DNA of 64,000 bases from Virgibacillus natechei (GTDB lineage Bacteria > Bacillota > Bacilli > Bacillales > Amphibacillaceae): NCBI RefSeq assembly GCF_026013645.1, contig NZ_CP110224.1, positions 806,001 to 870,000 on the forward strand, given 5' to 3'. The translations under genes were made by a program, and so were the position numbers. Below, piece by piece: positions 17,099 to 26,963 of this stretch. Numbering within the stretch: the stretch's first letter is position 1; the number at the start of each line of letters is the position of its first letter. The notes under the pieces are model-generated. The model had not been told where the DNA came from. It worked only from the letters and a program-made list of their open reading frames with translations, and ran no database searches.

Positions 17099-17968
17099 AT
17101 GGATGAAAAATTCAAAAGGATTGCCATTGATAATAGTGATACAATCGTTGCAATGTGGTTAGAAGAAATTAATACGTTAAAAGAGACGAACTATGCAGCT
17201 ACCATGTCTGATGAATTATTTGAAAGTACAAATAGAGAATTTGTAAATGTTATATTCACAAGTATTAAAAATCAAGGTGACACACAGGCTCTTAAGGATT
17301 TCTCAGAGAAAATAATCAACCTTGGTTGGCAATTAAGTTACATTACAGATGGCTTACAGATGTTTACAAGAGTGACGATTGATTACATATTAAGGCAGTC
17401 GAACCAAGTCGATTCTAGTTATATTTCGGAAGTTTTAAAGAGTGTAGATGAATGGGTCGAACCAATTATCAGACAACTAGTTAATGATTATTCTGGTAGC
17501 TGGGAGCATATTGTTTCCCTGCAACGAGTTGCGCTCCAAGAACTATCGGCACCACTTATTCCCGTTGTAGAAGGTATTACGGTAATGCCACTAGTCGGCA
17601 CGATCGATACCGAGCGGGCCAAGTTAATAATGGAGAACCTTCTGGAAGGCGTGATCAAGCATAATTCAGAGGTTGTCTTAATTGATATCACGGGTGTACC
17701 TGTAGTGGATACGATGGTAGCCCATCATATCATTCAGGCTGCCGAAGCTGTACGTCTAGTAGGAGCAACGTGTATTCTTGTTGGAATTCGACCAGAGATC
17801 GCACAGACGATTGTAAACCTAGGTATTGACCTAGAGAAATTCCCAACAAAAAGCTCATTGAAAAAAGGATTTACAAGCGCTTTGGAGATTACCAATAGGA
17901 AAATCGTAAACCTTGAAGAAAAAAATGAAGCTATCGAAAAATTTATTGGTTCTATACATGGGGAGTGA
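17099..17968 (+). CDS. rsbR: Stressosome scaffold/sensor RsbR
   Basis: A 289-residue RsbR-type protein: an N-terminal globin-like helical sensor domain (residues ~1-150) and a C-terminal STAS domain from about [18 protein letters not shown]. The two threonines phosphorylated by RsbT in B. subtilis RsbRA correspond to those in GTIDTERA and [10 protein letters not shown]. With RsbS it forms the cytosolic stressosome that holds RsbT. GGGGG at 17086-17090 supports the ATG at 17099 over 17084. First gene of the rsbRSTUVW-sigB-rsbX run. The STAS domain is followed by ~30 extra charged residues. Confidence 0.95.
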   Translation: MDEKFKRIAIDNSDTIVAMWLEEINTLKETNYAATMSDELFESTNREFVNVIFTSIKNQGDTQALKDFSEKIINLGWQLSYITDGLQMFTRVTIDYILRQSNQVDSSYISEVLKSVDEWVEPIIRQLVNDYSGSWEHIVSLQRVALQELSAPLIPVVEGITVMPLVGTIDTERAKLIMENLLEGVIKHNSEVVLIDITGVPVVDTMVAHHIIQAAEAVRLVGATCILVGIRPEIAQTIVNLGIDLEKFPTKSSLKKGFTSALEITNRKIVNLEEKNEAIEKFIGSIHGE

Positions 17969-17972
17969 TAAG

Positions 17973-18329
17973 ATGCGAATTCCAATACTAAAATTAAACA
18001 ATTATTTACTAGTATCTATTCAAACAGAAATAGATGACAATACGGCTATACAATTTCAAGAAGACTTATTGGATAAAATCCATAAAAGTGGATCATCAGG
18101 AGTAGTGATCGATTTAACATCGGTAGAAATTATCGATTCATTTATTGCGAAGGTTCTCGGCGACGTGGTCACGATGTCAGATCTCATGGGGGCGAAAGTA
18201 GTTCTAACTGGTATTCAACCGGCAGTAGCCATGACTTTAATTGATCTTGGTATTCATTTGAAAAATGTCCCAACTGCCTTAGATCTAGAACAAGGTCTAG
18301 TAAAACTTTACCAGGAATTGGGGGAATAG
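17973..18329 (+). CDS. rsbS: Stressosome core protein RsbS
   Basis: A single-domain STAS protein of 118 residues. The regulatory serine phosphorylated by RsbT lies in [12 protein letters not shown]. RsbS and RsbR co-assemble and sequester RsbT until stress. The reading frame is open from 17913, but the true start is the ATG at 17973, four bases after the rsbR stop and preceded by GGGGAGTG. Confidence 0.96.
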   Translation: MRIPILKLNNYLLVSIQTEIDDNTAIQFQEDLLDKIHKSGSSGVVIDLTSVEIIDSFIAKVLGDVVTMSDLMGAKVVLTGIQPAVAMTLIDLGIHLKNVPTALDLEQGLVKLYQELGE

Positions 18330-18331
18330 CC

Positions 18332-18733
18332 ATGAATGCTCAATCCTGTGTAAATATTCATAAAGAGTGGGATATCGTCGGAGCTAGGCAAGCTGGCCGT
18401 GATATTGCCAAAGAAATTGGATTTGGAACAGTTGATCAAGCGCGTATAACGACAGCTATTTCAGAAATGGCTCGTAATATATATTTATATGCTGACAAGG
18501 GACAAATTTATCTAAAGGTAGCTAATGAAAGCGGTAAAAAGGGTCTGACCATTATTTCTGTCGATACAGGTCCAGGTATTCGTGATATCGGTCAAGCAAT
18601 GGAAGATGGCTATTCTACATCTGGAGGGCTCGGTGCAGGACTTCCAGGTATAAAACGTTTAATGGATGAGTTTGATGTACAATCAGAAGAAGGAAAGGGT
18701 ACAACAATCACAACATTAAAATGGCTTAGATAA
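18332..18733 (+). CDS. rsbT: Serine/threonine kinase RsbT
   Basis: A 133-residue GHKL-type (HATPase) kinase. The N box is SEMARNIYLYA, G1 is DTGPGI and G2 is GGLGAGLPG. RsbT phosphorylates RsbR and RsbS, is then released, and activates the phosphatase RsbU. It starts two bases after rsbS, which indicates translational coupling. Confidence 0.97.
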   Translation: MNAQSCVNIHKEWDIVGARQAGRDIAKEIGFGTVDQARITTAISEMARNIYLYADKGQIYLKVANESGKKGLTIISVDTGPGIRDIGQAMEDGYSTSGGLGAGLPGIKRLMDEFDVQSEEGKGTTITTLKWLR

Positions 18734-18826
18734 TATAGGGAGAGTGAAGTAATCCATATTTTTAAAAAATTTAAAGTAGGTGTGTACAGGAGTGCATACC
18801 TATTAATTGTATATGGAGGATAAATA

Positions 18827-19837
18827 ATGGATGAGATAAAAGTAGATGCAGCAACTTATAAGGATTTAATGAGTAATTATATTAAAACACAAAACGAACA
18901 AGCTTTATATGGAGTCGAACAAGTTAGTAAATCTTTTATTAAAAATAATATTCTTCCAGAGGAGATAGTCAATTTACATATTCAAGCCTTAGCAGAATTG
19001 TATCCCAATCTTTTTGAGGACTTTCAGCATTCGATGGACTTTTTGCTGGAAGCGATGATTTCTTATGGTCTGGCACACCAAGAATTTCAAACATTACGGG
19101 AAGAACAGCTGTCCATTAAATCAGAAATTGCTGCTGCAGCCAATATGCAGGATGGACTGTTGAAATCGACCACACCAATAATAGAAGGTGTGGATATTGG
19201 TGTTATAAGTGTTCCTGCCAATCAAATGAATGGGGACTACCATCATTTTGTGAAAGGGAAGGATGGATCACTCGGTATTGCCATTGCAGATGTAATCGGA
19301 AAGGGTATACCTGCAGCACTATGTATGTCCATGATCAAATATTCGATTGAGAGCTACCCAGAAGAATCAATGAGCCCAAAGTCAATACTGAAGAACTTAA
19401 ATCGGGTAGTGGAGAGCAATGTTGATCCAAGTATGTTTATTACGATGTTTTATGCACAATACTTTCCCTCAGAAAATAAACTTCAATACGCATCTGCAGG
19501 TCATGAACCTGGATTTTACTACAATGCTGCTACAAATACTTTTCAAGAGATAGAAACGAAAGGTCTTGTTCTAGGGGTTACACCTGAAACGGATTATAAG
19601 CAATATGAAATGGAAATTCATAAGGGTGACATGGTTATCATGTTGACAGATGGTGTTACAGAAAGTCGAGAAGGCGAACGTTTTATTGAGACGGAAGAGA
19701 TACTTGATATTATAAACTATTATGCTGATTTACCAGCACAGGAAATGGTGAATCAAGTTTATAAGTACTTGGAGCGTTTACAGGACTTTCAATTAAGAGA
19801 TGATTTTACCTTGTTAATTTTACGGAAAGAAGTTTAG
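18827..19837 (+). CDS. rsbU: PP2C-type phosphatase RsbU
   Basis: A 336-residue protein with an N-terminal four-helix RsbT-binding domain (~1-85), a linker, and a C-terminal PPM/SpoIIE-type phosphatase domain. Metal-binding aspartates are visible in QMNGDYHHF, IADVIGKGIPAAL and MLTDGVTES, with RDDFTLLIL at the end. It dephosphorylates RsbV-P, which frees sigma-B. GGAGG precedes the ATG at 18827. A ~93-base spacer separates it from rsbT. Confidence 0.96.
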   Translation: MDEIKVDAATYKDLMSNYIKTQNEQALYGVEQVSKSFIKNNILPEEIVNLHIQALAELYPNLFEDFQHSMDFLLEAMISYGLAHQEFQTLREEQLSIKSEIAAAANMQDGLLKSTTPIIEGVDIGVISVPANQMNGDYHHFVKGKDGSLGIAIADVIGKGIPAALCMSMIKYSIESYPEESMSPKSILKNLNRVVESNVDPSMFITMFYAQYFPSENKLQYASAGHEPGFYYNAATNTFQEIETKGLVLGVTPETDYKQYEMEIHKGDMVIMLTDGVTESREGERFIETEEILDIINYYADLPAQEMVNQVYKYLERLQDFQLRDDFTLLILRKEV

Positions 19838-19857
19838 TCGGAGATAGTAGTGGGAAC
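19832..19857 (+). promoter_or_regulatory. Sigma-B autoregulatory promoter before rsbV
   Basis: GTTTAG (19832-19837, overlapping the rsbU stop), 14-base spacer, GGGAAC (19852-19857). The sigma-B consensus is GTTTAA-N12/15-GGGTAT, and B. subtilis has such a promoter at exactly this position driving rsbV-rsbW-sigB-rsbX. Confidence 0.65.
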
Positions 19858-19930
19858 ATGTATTTAGTAGATATGGATATAATTTATTAATCATATGAAT
19901 ACTATTACAGTCGTATCAGGAGGCAAAAAC

Positions 19931-20260
19931 ATGAATTTAGAGATTGATGTAGTTGATGAAAAAGCAAAATCCGTCGTTCACCTTTCAGGGGAAGTGGATG
20001 TGTATACAGCAACGAAATTAAAAGATAATCTACTACCGTTGACGTACGAAAAGGATCATCTGGTGGAAGTTGATTTGGAGTCTATTACGTATATGGATAG
20101 TACTGGATTAGGTGTGTTTATTAGTGCGTTAAAGTCAACGAATGAACACGATAGTAAGCTGAAGCTAGTGAATATTCAGGATCGTGTTTTACGTTTATTT
20201 AACATAACAGGACTAGATGAGATTATGGATATCGAAGGAATTCGAGGTGAAAATAGCTAA
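19931..20260 (+). CDS. rsbV: Anti-anti-sigma factor RsbV
   Basis: A 109-residue STAS-domain protein. The phosphorylation-site serine lies in the canonical MDSTGLGVFISALK. Dephosphorylated RsbV binds RsbW and releases sigma-B. CAGGAGG ten bases upstream selects the ATG at 19931 within a longer open frame (from 19895). Confidence 0.96.
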   Translation: MNLEIDVVDEKAKSVVHLSGEVDVYTATKLKDNLLPLTYEKDHLVEVDLESITYMDSTGLGVFISALKSTNEHDSKLKLVNIQDRVLRLFNITGLDEIMDIEGIRGENS

Positions 20261-20733
20261 TGGAAAAGTTTGATTTTATTGAGATGAAAGTTCCTGCTAA
20301 GGCAGAATATGTCGGAGTTGTTCGATTAAGCATTTCCGGTGTCGCCAATAGAATGGGGTTTTCCTATGAGGACATTGAAGATATAAAGGTAGCTATCTCT
20401 GAAGCAATTACAAATGCCGTAACACATGCTTATGATGAGGAAGAGGGGGAGGTTACCCTTGGATTTGGTGTTTATGAGGATCGCTTGGAGATAATGGTTG
20501 CTGATCATGGAGGTAGCTTTAAGTTAAAAGAAGTTAAAGATGACATAGGCCCTTATGAAACTACAGAATCGGTTGAGAATTTACGTGAAGGAGGATTCGG
20601 TCTCTTCTTAATCGATACATTAATGGATAAAGTTCAGATCAATAATAACTCCGGTGTTATTGTTTTAATGACAAAGTATCTTAACGAAATAGAGGTGGGG
20701 CTTGATGACAACCAAATCTCAACCAGACAATAG
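20260..20733 (+). CDS. rsbW: Anti-sigma-B factor and kinase RsbW
   Basis: A 157-residue GHKL kinase. The N box is SEAITNAVTHAY, the G1-like segment VADHGGSF and the G2-like segment EGGFGLFLI. It binds sigma-B and phosphorylates RsbV. Its ATG overlaps the rsbV stop by one base (TAATG), and its 3' end overlaps sigB by 29 bases, so the three are translationally coupled. Confidence 0.97.
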   Translation: MEKFDFIEMKVPAKAEYVGVVRLSISGVANRMGFSYEDIEDIKVAISEAITNAVTHAYDEEEGEVTLGFGVYEDRLEIMVADHGGSFKLKEVKDDIGPYETTESVENLREGGFGLFLIDTLMDKVQINNNSGVIVLMTKYLNEIEVGLDDNQISTRQ

Positions 20734-21496
20734 AGGGAGAGATGAGGTTTACCAGTGGATTGATCATTTACAAAAAGAACCAACTGATGAGGTTATACAA
20801 GAGAAAATTGTATTCACCTATAAAAATCTCGTTGAATCAATTGCTAGAAAGTACTCGAAAAATAGTGCAATTCACGAAGATTTAGTACAAGTAGGTATGA
20901 TTGGGTTGTTAGCCGCAATTAGAAGGTATGATGCAACTTTTGGTAAATCTTTTGAGTCTTTTGCCATTCCAACTATAATTGGTGAAATTAAACGATTTAT
21001 TCGTGATAAAACGTGGAGTGTCCATGTACCGCGCCGCATTAAGGAACTGGGGCCAAAAATCAATAAGGCCGCAGATGAGTTAACAACGATAAATCAAGTG
21101 TCTCCAAGTGTGCAAGAGATAGCTGATCATCTTGAGGTTTCGGAGGAAGAGATATTAGAAACAATGGAAATGGGTAAGAGTTATAAAGCACTGTCCGTGG
21201 ATCATAAAGTTGAGGCTGATTCAGAAGGGGGCACTGTTTCTATATTGGATTTAGTGGGCGATGATGAAACTGGATTCAATAATATTGATCAGAAAATGAT
21301 GTTGGAAAAAATCCTTCCTATCCTATCTGAAAGGGAACAACAAATTTTGCAGTTCACTTATTTTGATAATTTGAGTCAAAAAGAAACCGGAGAATTACTG
21401 GGTATTTCACAAATGCATGTTTCACGATTGCAACGCAGGTCTTTACGCAAACTTAGAGAAGCGATTCAAACGGAAAGCTCGGAGGTATTTGACTGA
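20705..21496 (+). CDS. sigB: RNA polymerase general-stress sigma factor SigB
   Basis: A 263-residue sigma-70 family factor of the SigB/F/G group. Region 2 has HEDLVQVGMIGLLAAIRRYD and SFESFAIPTIIGEIKRFIRD. Region 3 is around VPRRIKELGPKI. Region 4 has ETGELLGISQMHVSRLQRRS. GAGGTGGGG just upstream favours the ATG at 20705 over the TTG at 20702. Confidence 0.97.
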   Translation: MTTKSQPDNRGRDEVYQWIDHLQKEPTDEVIQEKIVFTYKNLVESIARKYSKNSAIHEDLVQVGMIGLLAAIRRYDATFGKSFESFAIPTIIGEIKRFIRDKTWSVHVPRRIKELGPKINKAADELTTINQVSPSVQEIADHLEVSEEEILETMEMGKSYKALSVDHKVEADSEGGTVSILDLVGDDETGFNNIDQKMMLEKILPILSEREQQILQFTYFDNLSQKETGELLGISQMHVSRLQRRSLRKLREAIQTESSEVFD

Positions 21497-22089
21497 TGTC
21501 CTCAGGTAAGATAGAAGTCTCTGTCTTTCAAAAAGCGAAAAAAGGTAATTATTATTGTGGAGATAGTTACTTTTATAAAGAAACAGAGAGTGAGTTTGTC
21601 TGTGTTATAGCTGACGGACTTGGTAGTGGTGAACTGGCAAAAGAATCGTCTCAAATTGTGATTGATATTATTGAAGAAAACAACCATGCAACAGTAGAAC
21701 AACTCGTAAAACTCTGTACCAGAGAGTTATTTGGAAAACGAGGAGCTGTCGTGGGAATATTAAAACTGCACTTTGAGACGCAGATGTATTCCTTTTCTTC
21801 GATTGGTAATATTGGCGTCATAACCGTAAAAAAAGATAACAAAAAGAAGCGTAATATACCAAATGGAGGCTATTTAGCCGGATATCAGCAGCCTTTTAAA
21901 GTAGTGCGAGAGAAAATGGACCCAAAGATGAATTTTATCATGTTTTCAGATGGAGTGTCCGATAGAGAATTATCAGAGAAGTACTTTATAAACAAAGATG
22001 TTCAGACGGTAACAAGGACCTTTGAACATGTTAGTGATGAAACAAGAATGGACGATACAACTTTGATTGCGATACGATATGAGGGGTGA
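21496..22089 (+). CDS. rsbX: PP2C-type phosphatase RsbX
   Basis: A 197-residue PPM-family phosphatase that removes phosphate from RsbR and RsbS to reset the stressosome. Metal-binding segments include GDSYFY, IADGLGSGELAKESS and FSDGVSDRE, ending with DDTTLIAIRY. Its ATG overlaps the sigB stop (TGATG). Last gene of the operon, followed by a terminator. Confidence 0.94.
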   Translation: MSSGKIEVSVFQKAKKGNYYCGDSYFYKETESEFVCVIADGLGSGELAKESSQIVIDIIEENNHATVEQLVKLCTRELFGKRGAVVGILKLHFETQMYSFSSIGNIGVITVKKDNKKKRNIPNGGYLAGYQQPFKVVREKMDPKMNFIMFSDGVSDRELSEKYFINKDVQTVTRTFEHVSDETRMDDTTLIAIRYEG

Positions 22090-22091
22090 AA

Positions 22092-22126
22092 CAGGACTGA
22101 CGCTAAGGTGTCAGTCCTTTCTTTAC
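22092..22126 (+). terminator. Terminator of the sigB operon
   Basis: AGGACTGAC pairs with GTCAGTCCT around GCTAAGGT, then TTCTTT. Confidence 0.8.
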
Positions 22127-22193
22127 ATATGAATTAGGCAATCTAGTCATTCTTTGGTAAAATGAATGAGGAAGTGTAAAGGAGGAACGGACT

Positions 22194-24365
22194 GTGGCAA
22201 ATGAATTAAATCAGGAACTTATCCAATGGGTTTCCACGGAAGCTCAAGTAAACAAAAATATGGTTAATACAGTGATTGCATTATTAGATGAAGGAAATAC
22301 GGTCCCGTTTATTGCGCGCTACCGTAAAGAAGTAACAGGTGGACTGGACGAAGTACAAATTAAATTAGTGCAAGATAAATGGAACTATGCGCTTAATTTA
22401 TCGGACAGAAAAAAAGAAGTCCTGCGAATCATTGACGAACAAGGGAAGTTAACGGAAGATCTGGAAAAAGAAATTTCAGAGGCAACTCAATTGCAGCGTG
22501 TAGAAGATTTATATCGACCATACAAGCAAAAGCGCAGGACAAAAGCAACAATCGCAAAGGAAAAAGGATTGGAACCGTTGGCCGAACTAGTTTGGATGCA
22601 GGAAATTACTGCTATTGAAGAAGAAGCTGAAAAGTATTTTTCCGAGGAACATGAACTACATACGATAGAAGAAGTACTTTTAGGTGTAAATAATATTATT
22701 GCAGAGTGGATTTCCGACGATCCAACCTATCGTGAATTCATACGCGAGCAAACGTTTAAACGTGGTACCATACAATCAGAATTGAAAGATGCAGAAAAAG
22801 ACGAAAAAAGTGTTTATGAAATGTACTATGATTATAATGAAGCAGTACGTTCTATGGTGTCGCACCGGATTCTCGCATTAAATCGTGGTGAGAAGGAAGG
22901 TGTTCTAAAAGTAGGAGTTCACCCTCCAAACGAACGTGTAATTGAATATTTGCGAAAAAAAATAATTAATCCAAACACGAATGAAACAGGTGTAGGATTA
23001 CTGAAAGATGCCATTGAAGATGGTTACAAACGATTGATTCAACCCTCAATCGAAAGAGAAATCCGTAGTAGCCTAACAGAAAAAGCGGAAGAACAGGCGA
23101 TTGACGTATTCTCCACAAATCTTAAGAACCTATTGCTTCAACCACCTTTAAAAGGAAAAATGATTTTAGGTGTGGATCCTGCTTTTCGAACTGGTTGTAA
23201 GTTAGCGATTGTGGATGAAACAGGGAAAGTTCATGGCGTAAGTGTCATGTATCCAACTGCACCTAGAAATGACACAGCAGGTGCAGAAAAAATAGTACTG
23301 GAATTTATAAAAAAATATGATGTTGAACTTATAGCTATAGGTAACGGGACTGCATCACGTGAGACAGAGCAATTTATTTCTGATGTTATTACAAAAAACG
23401 ACCTAGATATTCCATATATTATTGTTAACGAAGCTGGGGCGAGTGTTTATTCCGCTTCTAAATTAGCGCGAGAAGAGTTTCCTGATTTAGAAGTAGAAGA
23501 AAGAAGTGCAGCATCTATCGCGCGTCGCGTACAAGATCCACTTGCTGAATTTGTAAAAATAGACCCACAATCAATTGGTGTTGGTCAATATCAGCATGAT
23601 GTTAGTCAAAAATCACTCCATGAATCATTAACCTTTGTTGTAGAAACAGCAGTAAACCAAGTTGGTGTAAATGTAAACACTGCATCATCATCATTATTGC
23701 AATATGTAGCTGGATTAAGTAAAACAGTAGCGGCAAACGTTGTGAACAAGCGAAATGAAGAAGGTAAATTCACCAATCGTAAACAATTGAAGAAGATTCC
23801 ACGTCTGGGAGCAAAAACATATGAACAAGGAATTGGATTCTTACGGATTATCGATGGGGATCATCCGTTAGACCGTACGCCAATTCATCCAGAGAGTTAT
23901 GCCAACACGGAAAAACTACTTCAAATGGTTGACTGTCAACTAGAAGATATAGGATCTGAAAAGCTTCGCGAAAAAATTAACACATTGAATAAAAAAGAAA
24001 TTGCAGCAAGCTTAGAGATCGGAGAGCCAACTTTACTTGATATTATGACTGCGTTAAGCCGTCCAGAAAGAGATCCTCGTGATGACTTTCCTCAACCTAT
24101 ATTGAAGCAAAATGTACTGGCATTAGAGGATTTATCTCCAGGGATGGAAATGCAGGGAACGGTAAGGAATGTTGTAGATTTTGGGGTTTTTGTAGATATA
24201 GGTGTGAAACAGGATGGATTGGTTCACATTTCCAAAATGGCGAATAAATTTGTGAAACACCCAATGGATATTGCATCTGTAGGGGATGTAGTTACGGTTT
24301 GGGTGGAAAAAATTGACGCAAATAAAGGTAGAATAGCATTATCGATGGTGAAAACAGAACAATAG
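22194..24365 (+). CDS. tex: Tex-type RNA-binding protein
   Basis: A 723-residue protein with the full Tex layout: N-terminal helical Tex_N with the PFIARYRKE signature, a YqgF-like RNase H fold (MILGVDPAFRTGCKLAIVD), HhH units (NVVNKRNEEGKFTNRKQLKKIPRL region) and a C-terminal S1 domain (GMEMQGTVRNVVDFGVFVD...DGLVHISKMA). It acts in transcription/RNA metabolism; the precise role in Bacillaceae is unclear. GTG start with AGGAGG. Same position as B. subtilis ydcI, just after rsbX. Confidence 0.95.
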   Translation: MANELNQELIQWVSTEAQVNKNMVNTVIALLDEGNTVPFIARYRKEVTGGLDEVQIKLVQDKWNYALNLSDRKKEVLRIIDEQGKLTEDLEKEISEATQLQRVEDLYRPYKQKRRTKATIAKEKGLEPLAELVWMQEITAIEEEAEKYFSEEHELHTIEEVLLGVNNIIAEWISDDPTYREFIREQTFKRGTIQSELKDAEKDEKSVYEMYYDYNEAVRSMVSHRILALNRGEKEGVLKVGVHPPNERVIEYLRKKIINPNTNETGVGLLKDAIEDGYKRLIQPSIEREIRSSLTEKAEEQAIDVFSTNLKNLLLQPPLKGKMILGVDPAFRTGCKLAIVDETGKVHGVSVMYPTAPRNDTAGAEKIVLEFIKKYDVELIAIGNGTASRETEQFISDVITKNDLDIPYIIVNEAGASVYSASKLAREEFPDLEVEERSAASIARRVQDPLAEFVKIDPQSIGVGQYQHDVSQKSLHESLTFVVETAVNQVGVNVNTASSSLLQYVAGLSKTVAANVVNKRNEEGKFTNRKQLKKIPRLGAKTYEQGIGFLRIIDGDHPLDRTPIHPESYANTEKLLQMVDCQLEDIGSEKLREKINTLNKKEIAASLEIGEPTLLDIMTALSRPERDPRDDFPQPILKQNVLALEDLSPGMEMQGTVRNVVDFGVFVDIGVKQDGLVHISKMANKFVKHPMDIASVGDVVTVWVEKIDANKGRIALSMVKTEQ

Positions 24366-24407
24366 AAATGAGGGCTGGTTACTTTAATGAAGTAGCTGGC
24401 TTTTTTT

Positions 24408-24445
24408 ATAAAAAAAGCATAGTGCGGGTTCGCACTATGCTTAAT
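24408..24445 (-). terminator. Terminator of katA
   Basis: AAGCATAGTGCG and CGCACTATGCTT form a 12-bp perfect stem with a four-base loop. Read on the minus strand it is followed by a run of T residues, so it ends the catalase transcript. Confidence 0.88.
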
Positions 24446-24457
24446 AGACTACTAGAT

Positions 24458-25918
24458 TTATTTAACACTTTCTGGAACGGATAAGCCTAATTCTTGCGCA
24501 ACTCTTTGGCCCCATTCAGGGTCAGCTTTATAGAAGTGTTCAATTTGACGAAGTTTTATTTCATCACTCTCAACTGGTCTCATATGATCAGCGAAATTTT
24601 GAACAAGACGAGTTCTTTCATCAGCACTCATTAATCGATAAAGATTACCTGGCTGTGTATAGTGATCTTCACTATCGTAACCTACGCTATCAGCTTCTCC
24701 ATATACTTCAAATGGATTGATTTTCTTTGTTGGGTCTTCAGTTGGACCATTTTCACTGTTAGGTTCATAAACTGGTGTATTTCCGCCATTACCGTCTACA
24801 CGCATATAACCATCACGTTGGTAGCTGGTTGATTCATTTTTTGGACGGTTAACTGGAATTTGTTGATGGTTTGCACCAAGACGATAGCGATGTGTATCTC
24901 CATAGCTGAAAATACGTCCTTGAAGCATTTTGTCTGGTGATGCTTCAATTCCAGGCACTAAATTACCTGGTGTAAGTGCAGCTTGTTCAACGTCAGCAAA
25001 ATGATTTCCAGGGTTTTGGTTTAGTACCATTTTTCCTACTTCAATTCGTGGATAATCTTCTTTGGAAACAGTTTTCGTAACATCAAAGATATCCCATTTA
25101 TATGTTTTGTAATCTTCATAAGGAATAATTTGAACATATAAAGTCCATGATGGGAAATCTTCCTTATCAATTGAAGTGTATAAATCTTCTCTATGATAGT
25201 CAGGGTTTTTACCAGCAAGCTCATCAGCTAAATCTGTATCTAATGCATGAACACCTTGGTCACTAACAAAGTGATATTTAACCCAGAATGCTTCACCTGT
25301 ATCATTGACCCATTTATACGTATGACTTCCATATCCATTCATGTGACGGAAAGTTGCAGGAATACCACGATCACCATGCAAATAAGTAATTTGGTGCAGT
25401 GATTCTGGAGATAATGACCAGAAATCCCATACCATATTAGGATCTTTCAACCCGCTTGGGCGACGTTTTTGTGTATGAATGAAATCAGGAAACTTAATCG
25501 CATCACGAATGAAGAATACTGGTGTATTATTACCAACTAAGTCATAATTTCCTTCTTCTGTATAGAACTTCAATGCGAAACCACGAGGGTCACGTACAGT
25601 ATCAGGGTAACCTAATTCACCTGCTACCGTTGAAAAACGAGCAAACATATCTGTTCGTTTCCCTTTTTCGCTTAGGAAGTCAGCTTTTGTATATTTTGAT
25701 ATTTCGTCATTTGTAACTTCGAAATACCCAAATGCGCCTGCGCCTTTTGCGTGAACAACACGCTCAGGGATACGCTCTCTGTTAAAGTGTGCAAGTTTTT
25801 CTAGTAAATGAAAATCTTGAATTAAACCAGGGCCATTATGACCGGCTGTGAGTGAGTTTTGATTATCACCAACCGGGATTCCGGAACCAGTAGTTAGCGT
25901 CTTTTTATTATTACTCAA
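24458..25918 (-). CDS. katA: Haem catalase, small-subunit type
   Basis: A 486-residue monofunctional catalase. The active-site His lies in [17 protein letters not shown] and the essential Asn in the [15 protein letters not shown] segment. The proximal haem ligand is the Tyr of [12 protein letters not shown]. Length and sequence suit the clade 3 enzymes such as B. subtilis KatA. TTG start with GAGGGG upstream. It lies between tex and the sprT-like gene, an insertion relative to B. subtilis. A PerR-like box upstream suggests peroxide control. Confidence 0.96.
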   Translation of the reverse strand: MSNNKKTLTTGSGIPVGDNQNSLTAGHNGPGLIQDFHLLEKLAHFNRERIPERVVHAKGAGAFGYFEVTNDEISKYTKADFLSEKGKRTDMFARFSTVAGELGYPDTVRDPRGFALKFYTEEGNYDLVGNNTPVFFIRDAIKFPDFIHTQKRRPSGLKDPNMVWDFWSLSPESLHQITYLHGDRGIPATFRHMNGYGSHTYKWVNDTGEAFWVKYHFVSDQGVHALDTDLADELAGKNPDYHREDLYTSIDKEDFPSWTLYVQIIPYEDYKTYKWDIFDVTKTVSKEDYPRIEVGKMVLNQNPGNHFADVEQAALTPGNLVPGIEASPDKMLQGRIFSYGDTHRYRLGANHQQIPVNRPKNESTSYQRDGYMRVDGNGGNTPVYEPNSENGPTEDPTKKINPFEVYGEADSVGYDSEDHYTQPGNLYRLMSADERTRLVQNFADHMRPVESDEIKLRQIEHFYKADPEWGQRVAQELGLSVPESVK

Positions 25919-25960
25919 TGTAAATCCCCTCTCTTTAAATAATTTTAATGTCTCTATCTA

Positions 25961-25988
25961 ATTATAATACAATCTACATGAAAATCAA
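25961..25988 (-). promoter_or_regulatory. Probable sigma-A promoter of katA
   Basis: On the minus strand, TTGATT (25988-25983), 16-base spacer, TATAAT (25966-25961). Confidence 0.6.
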
Positions 25989-25995
25989 AGTTTAA

Positions 25996-26010
25996 CGATA
26001 ATGATTTTAA
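25996..26010. promoter_or_regulatory. PerR-like box upstream of katA
   Basis: CGATAATGATTTTAA matches TTATAATNATTATAA at 12 of 14 fixed positions. It sits just upstream of the -35. Fur and Zur boxes are similar, so the assignment rests on the catalase context. Confidence 0.45.
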
Positions 26011-26080
26011 ATAAATATGGAATATAAATAGATTGTAGAAAACAAGGCAATGGTCTAGTTTTTCGGAGGAATACAAAATC

Positions 26081-26116
26081 CTGCTCTTATGCAAATTAGG
26101 AAAGTTTTATACCTTT
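26081..26116 (-). repeat. Partial copy of repeat family 1
   Basis: Read on the minus strand: GGTATAAAACTTTCCTAATT then TGCATAAG, matching the left end of copy C (38649). The right half is not recognisable. Confidence 0.4.
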
Positions 26117-26201
26117 TATTTGAAAAAAAATATTTCAGGAGGAAAACTGTCATGTCTATGATAGAATAAGGTGAAATTATATATAAGGAAGTTTTTCGCA
26201 A

Positions 26202-26666
26202 ATGACACACTTAAATGAGAAAGAACTATATGAATTGGTAAACAGACTATCCGTACAGCACTTTAATAAAGCCTTTAAACATGAGGTGAGATTCAACCAT
26301 CGTCTTCGAACAACTGGGGGAAGATATATTCCAGGACAAAAAGTAATTGAATTAAACCCGAAATATGTTGTAGAATTGGGTGAGAATGAGTTTATAGGTA
26401 TTATTAAACACGAGTTATGCCACTATCATCTTCATATAGAAGGAAGAGGATTTAGCCACGGCGATGCGGATTTTAAAAAATTACTACGTGAAACGGGATC
26501 ACCAAGATACTGTACCCCACTACCATCACGTCAGAAGGAATACAAGTATCGGTACACGTGCAGGAAATGCAACCATGAATATAAAAGAATGCGACGTGTG
26601 AATGTGGATAAATACAGGTGTGGCAAGTGTAGGGGAAGGCTAGTTTTGAAAACGCAAAGTAAGTAG
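26202..26666 (+). CDS. SprT-like zinc metalloprotease-domain protein
   Basis: A 154-residue protein with the HExxH-type zinc motif in IIKHELCHYHLH and a C-terminal zinc ribbon built from CRKCNHEY and CGKCRGRL. It matches the SprT-like family (B. subtilis YdcK) in length and in its position between tex and the tRNA cluster. Bacterial members have no firmly established substrate. AAGGAAG precedes the ATG. Confidence 0.92.
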   Translation: MTHLNEKELYELVNRLSVQHFNKAFKHEVRFNHRLRTTGGRYIPGQKVIELNPKYVVELGENEFIGIIKHELCHYHLHIEGRGFSHGDADFKKLLRETGSPRYCTPLPSRQKEYKYRYTCRKCNHEYKRMRRVNVDKYRCGKCRGRLVLKTQSK

Positions 26667-26796
26667 GGTGTATTTCTTATGAAAAAATAATCAATATGCA
26701 TTGACGAATTATGTCATCCATGGTAAATTAAATAAGCTAATCCATTCAACTCCTATTAAGGTTCTGTTAAAGAAAATATTTTTTCGAGGAAAATAT

Positions 26797-26825
26797 TGAC
26801 AAGCATTTAGAAATGATGTAATATA
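26797..26825 (+). promoter_or_regulatory. Promoter of the tRNA cluster
   Basis: TTGACA (26797-26802), 17-base spacer, TAATAT (26820-26825), about 60 bases before tRNA-Asn. A strong sigma-A match. Confidence 0.8.
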
Positions 26826-26885
26826 TTTCTCGTTGCCAATATTTCAAAGTTGAATCGTGATGCATTGAAATACGCATCAGAATAT

Positions 26886-26960
26886 TCCACAGTAGCTCAG
26901 TGGTAGAGCTATCGGCTGTTAACCGATCGGTCGTAGGTTCGAATCCTACCTGTGGAGCCA
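26886..26960 (+). tRNA. tRNA-Asn (GTT)
   Basis: Acceptor stem TCCACAG/CTGTGGA, anticodon loop around GTT, T loop GGTTCGAATCC, encoded CCA. Confidence 0.97.
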
Positions 26961-26963
26961 TAT

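Noticed and set aside
24369..24412. Possible terminator of tex around GGCTGGTTACTT...AAGTAGCTGGC
   Set aside because: Only five base pairs form (TACTT/AAGTA); the outer parts are direct, not inverted, repeats.
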